33,427 bases of DNA from Beroe ovata (Eukaryota > Ctenophora > Nuda > Beroida > Beroidae), in assembly GCA_946803715.1 (NCBI GenBank), contig CAMPET010000192.1, forward strand, positions 60,621-94,047. The letters run 5' to 3'. Below the pieces are notes generated by a model. It saw only the letters and a program-made list of their open reading frames with translations, was not told where the DNA came from and made no database searches. Positions 31,462 to 33,427 of this stretch are shown in pieces (position 1 is the stretch's first letter; each line of letters begins with the position of its first letter). The translations under genes and the position numbers were made by a program.

Positions 31462-32737
31462 ATGGAGAACGACACACAGGTCTGCGATCTCTCCTGGAAC
31501 CAGGAGTCACAGGATAACAGCCCTGACAATGAAAACCCGGTAACTCCAACTCACCTTGTCTGACTTGTTGATTATACTCGAGTTTTCGTCGCACGATTCC
31601 ACTGTTTCGGACATTCTGTACTATATTGCCCCTGCAGCTGTGGTAATGAGGGGTGGGTATCAGTGTGAAATGTGGCATATGAAATTAGCAGCAACAATTA
31701 CTGCATTTCAGGTCGGACAGTTTTTATGCAAGGGATTAACATTAGACATTTACGAAGGTTTGTGATTCAAAACGACGGTTTGAATTGTCAAACAAAACGA
31801 CGCTAGTTAGGAATTAACCTCATTGAACCTATTCACAAAAGCATAGGTCAAAGGCTGTTAACATAATCGATTATTATGCTCGGTTTGTCTACGTTACTAT
31901 TATATAATGCCCTGTGACATTTGACAGCTTGTGATTTGAGTTCTTGGTATATGATGAGACATTCTCCAACTTTCAGGGAGGAAGTACGTGATTGGTAGAG
32001 CTAGTTATGCTGACCTTACAGTTCCAGTCAAAGTGAGTAATATCTATTAACCAGAACACAGTATAAACTTGTGTTTGACTGTTTGAGTGATGCCATAGAA
32101 TAACGATGACAGTTCATTTAGTGTAACAATCTGATCCGGTGTCATCACAACTAAATATCAATTAGCATTTTCATAAAGCTACTTATCCTATAGTCGCTGT
32201 CAGCTCGACACATACAAATAGAGGTGATAGGAAAGAGCCATCTTATCAAGGATTTGGGGAGTAAGAATAAGACCATGAGGGGGGATGTAAGTATCAACTT
32301 CTTGTCTCAAATATTGGACATTATACTATGGATTTTCCCAATCATGTCTCTTGTGTGTTTCAAATATATCTCGATCAACTCTGTAAGCTGTGTTGATTAT
32401 AACAGAGTTTCCCTTAGCTAGTTCTTATACCTCATGTGGTTTACGAGCTGCCAGACAAGTCCAAGATACTGCTAGGTGACACCAAGGCTTTTTACAAGTA
32501 CCACAAGGGTTAGTATGGACTGACACGCCAATTAAACACATCAGTTGTAATATTTCACACTAATGACATATGTTATTCCTGTGATTCCTCGATTTGAAAC
32601 AGTTGTAGGCGTGGCATTATGTTTTTATCTTATTCTTAATTTCTACAGGTGAAGCCGCACTCAAGTCTTATTTGTTAGAAATAACCAGTCAAAACCAACC
32701 GAATTGGTTAGTGTCAGAAGTATTCGTTCATGATTGA
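31462..32737 (+). CDS. FHA-domain protein, 5' exons (possibly MDC1/NBS1-type)
   Basis: Six plus-strand exons join in phase: 31462-31539 (ATG), 31712-31757, 31977-32032, 32194-32286, 32418-32508 and 32649-32737 (TGA). They give 150 residues. A Ser/Asp/Asn-rich N-terminus (1-26) precedes an FHA domain (about 27-115) with YVIGR (G48, R49), SLSARHIQI (S63, H66), DLGSKNKT (S83, N85) and a final LGDTKAFYKYHK. R49, S63 and N85 occupy the usual phosphothreonine-peptide-contact positions. FHA domains read phospho-Thr, often in DNA-damage or checkpoint proteins. The N-terminal location and the KYH ending recall MDC1, but no BRCT domain is in view. The GTTAGT at 32707 could be a donor to further exons beyond 32737 or the window. 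If used, the TGA is not the end of the protein. Confidence 0.8.
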
Positions 32738-33261
32738 ATACATCCTATCATTAATTTCACTGCCAAAATAGGAATACAAAACTGATCACGGTTCACGCAT
32801 ACACTTGTAATGTTTGTGCTGATACTTGTTCCTATTTGGAGCTATCATATCTCCTTGTTGTTGGTGTCAGCAGGTTTGGATATGTATGAAGTCTGTAACT
32901 GTACTGTTTACACACAAATAATTATACTCCAAGCCCACGTGCAGGTCTTCGATTAGACAGATTATACGTAACGCGCGAAGTTTTGCACATTTTACCTGTT
33001 ATAATATTTTGTTGTAAGCTCAATTCCCGCGGATTTACATTCGCGCGCGCGGCGTGGGAAAATTCTGGTGCGTGTTTCCGCGATGGCAAGATAAAGCACA
33101 AACCATCAAAAATCCGTAAACACACATGATATATTATATATGCAATCCACCAATTAGTTTTAGTATATTTTACAATTTATTTCAGTAACCTTGAACAAAA
33201 TATAAGCAACCTAATTTCTTTTTCAAATGGTAGCCATTAGGGTCGAGAGTAGCCAAAAAAT
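32738..33261. other. Sequence downstream of the FHA exons, no supported gene
   Basis: AT-rich with a short CGCG-rich island at 32970-33065. A 67-codon minus-strand ORF (32922-33125) has no recognisable domain. Further exons of the FHA gene may be here, but none could be joined in phase with confidence. Confidence 0.4.
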
Positions 33262-33427
33262 GCATAACTTTGACGTAGGAATGCTTGCGATTGAATGCGC
33301 TGACACCAGTTCGTCGAACAGTAAACTGTAACGATTGGGGTACTCATTCGTCACAACTCGCTGACACCACTGCATAACTGTGACGTAGGAATGCTTGCAA
33401 TGGAATCCGCTGAGAACGGTAGAGCAG
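33262..33427. repeat. Inverted copy of the 104-bp satellite family, cut by window end
   Basis: It contains TACTCATTCGTCACAACTCG, then CTGACACCACTGCATAACTG, then TGACGTAGGAATGC. This is the reverse complement of the unit repeated at 15214-15850. GTAGGAATGCTTGCGAT near 33275 and again near 33385 shows at least one and a half units. Confidence 0.85.

Noticed and set aside
32922-33125. Minus-strand ORF of 67 codons
   Set aside because: It has no domain or splice support and covers a CGCG-rich patch.

Overview
The window is nuclear DNA from an animal. Genes are split into many short exons with GT-AG introns, there are long CA/TG microsatellites, and the products are animal-type proteins: an INF2-like formin, an SLC18B1-like transporter and an FHA-domain protein. 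Compact introns beside repeat-filled ones suggest an invertebrate, possibly an early-branching one such as a sponge, but the sequence alone does not settle this. No prokaryotic features are visible. All gene models were assembled by hand from splice sites and reading-frame phase, without transcript data.

Layout, left to right. Positions 133-1783 (+) hold the last three exons of an unrecognised small gene, with its last two exons present twice beside an N. Positions 2193-9483 (-) hold a 12-exon model for a 435-residue protein: signal peptide, Cys-rich ectodomain, one membrane segment, coiled coil, and a C-terminal region resembling the microtubule-binding domain of dynein heavy chain. One of its introns carries about 3.9 kb of 17-bp minisatellite that switches orientation several times. 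Positions 9484-11741 are AT-rich and intergenic, with one weak ORF. Positions 11742-24940 (-) hold an 11-exon, 1295-residue INF2-like formin; its introns contain a 104-bp satellite, microsatellites and a 390-bp duplication next to Ns.

Positions 24941-27628 are intergenic, with a hAT-like MITE, a CpG-rich palindromic repeat and tRNA-like repeats. Positions 27629-29623 (-) hold a 6-exon, 434-residue MFS transporter. Positions 29624-31461 separate it from a divergent plus-strand gene and contain a long terminal-inverted-repeat element. Positions 31462-32737 (+) hold the 5' exons of an FHA-domain gene. The window ends in an inverted copy of the 104-bp satellite.

The genes do not form a pathway. 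Two concern the cytoskeleton (formin and the dynein-stalk-like protein), one transport and one phospho-threonine recognition. The strongest candidate for something undescribed is the predicted membrane-anchored, non-motor dynein microtubule-binding-domain-like protein.
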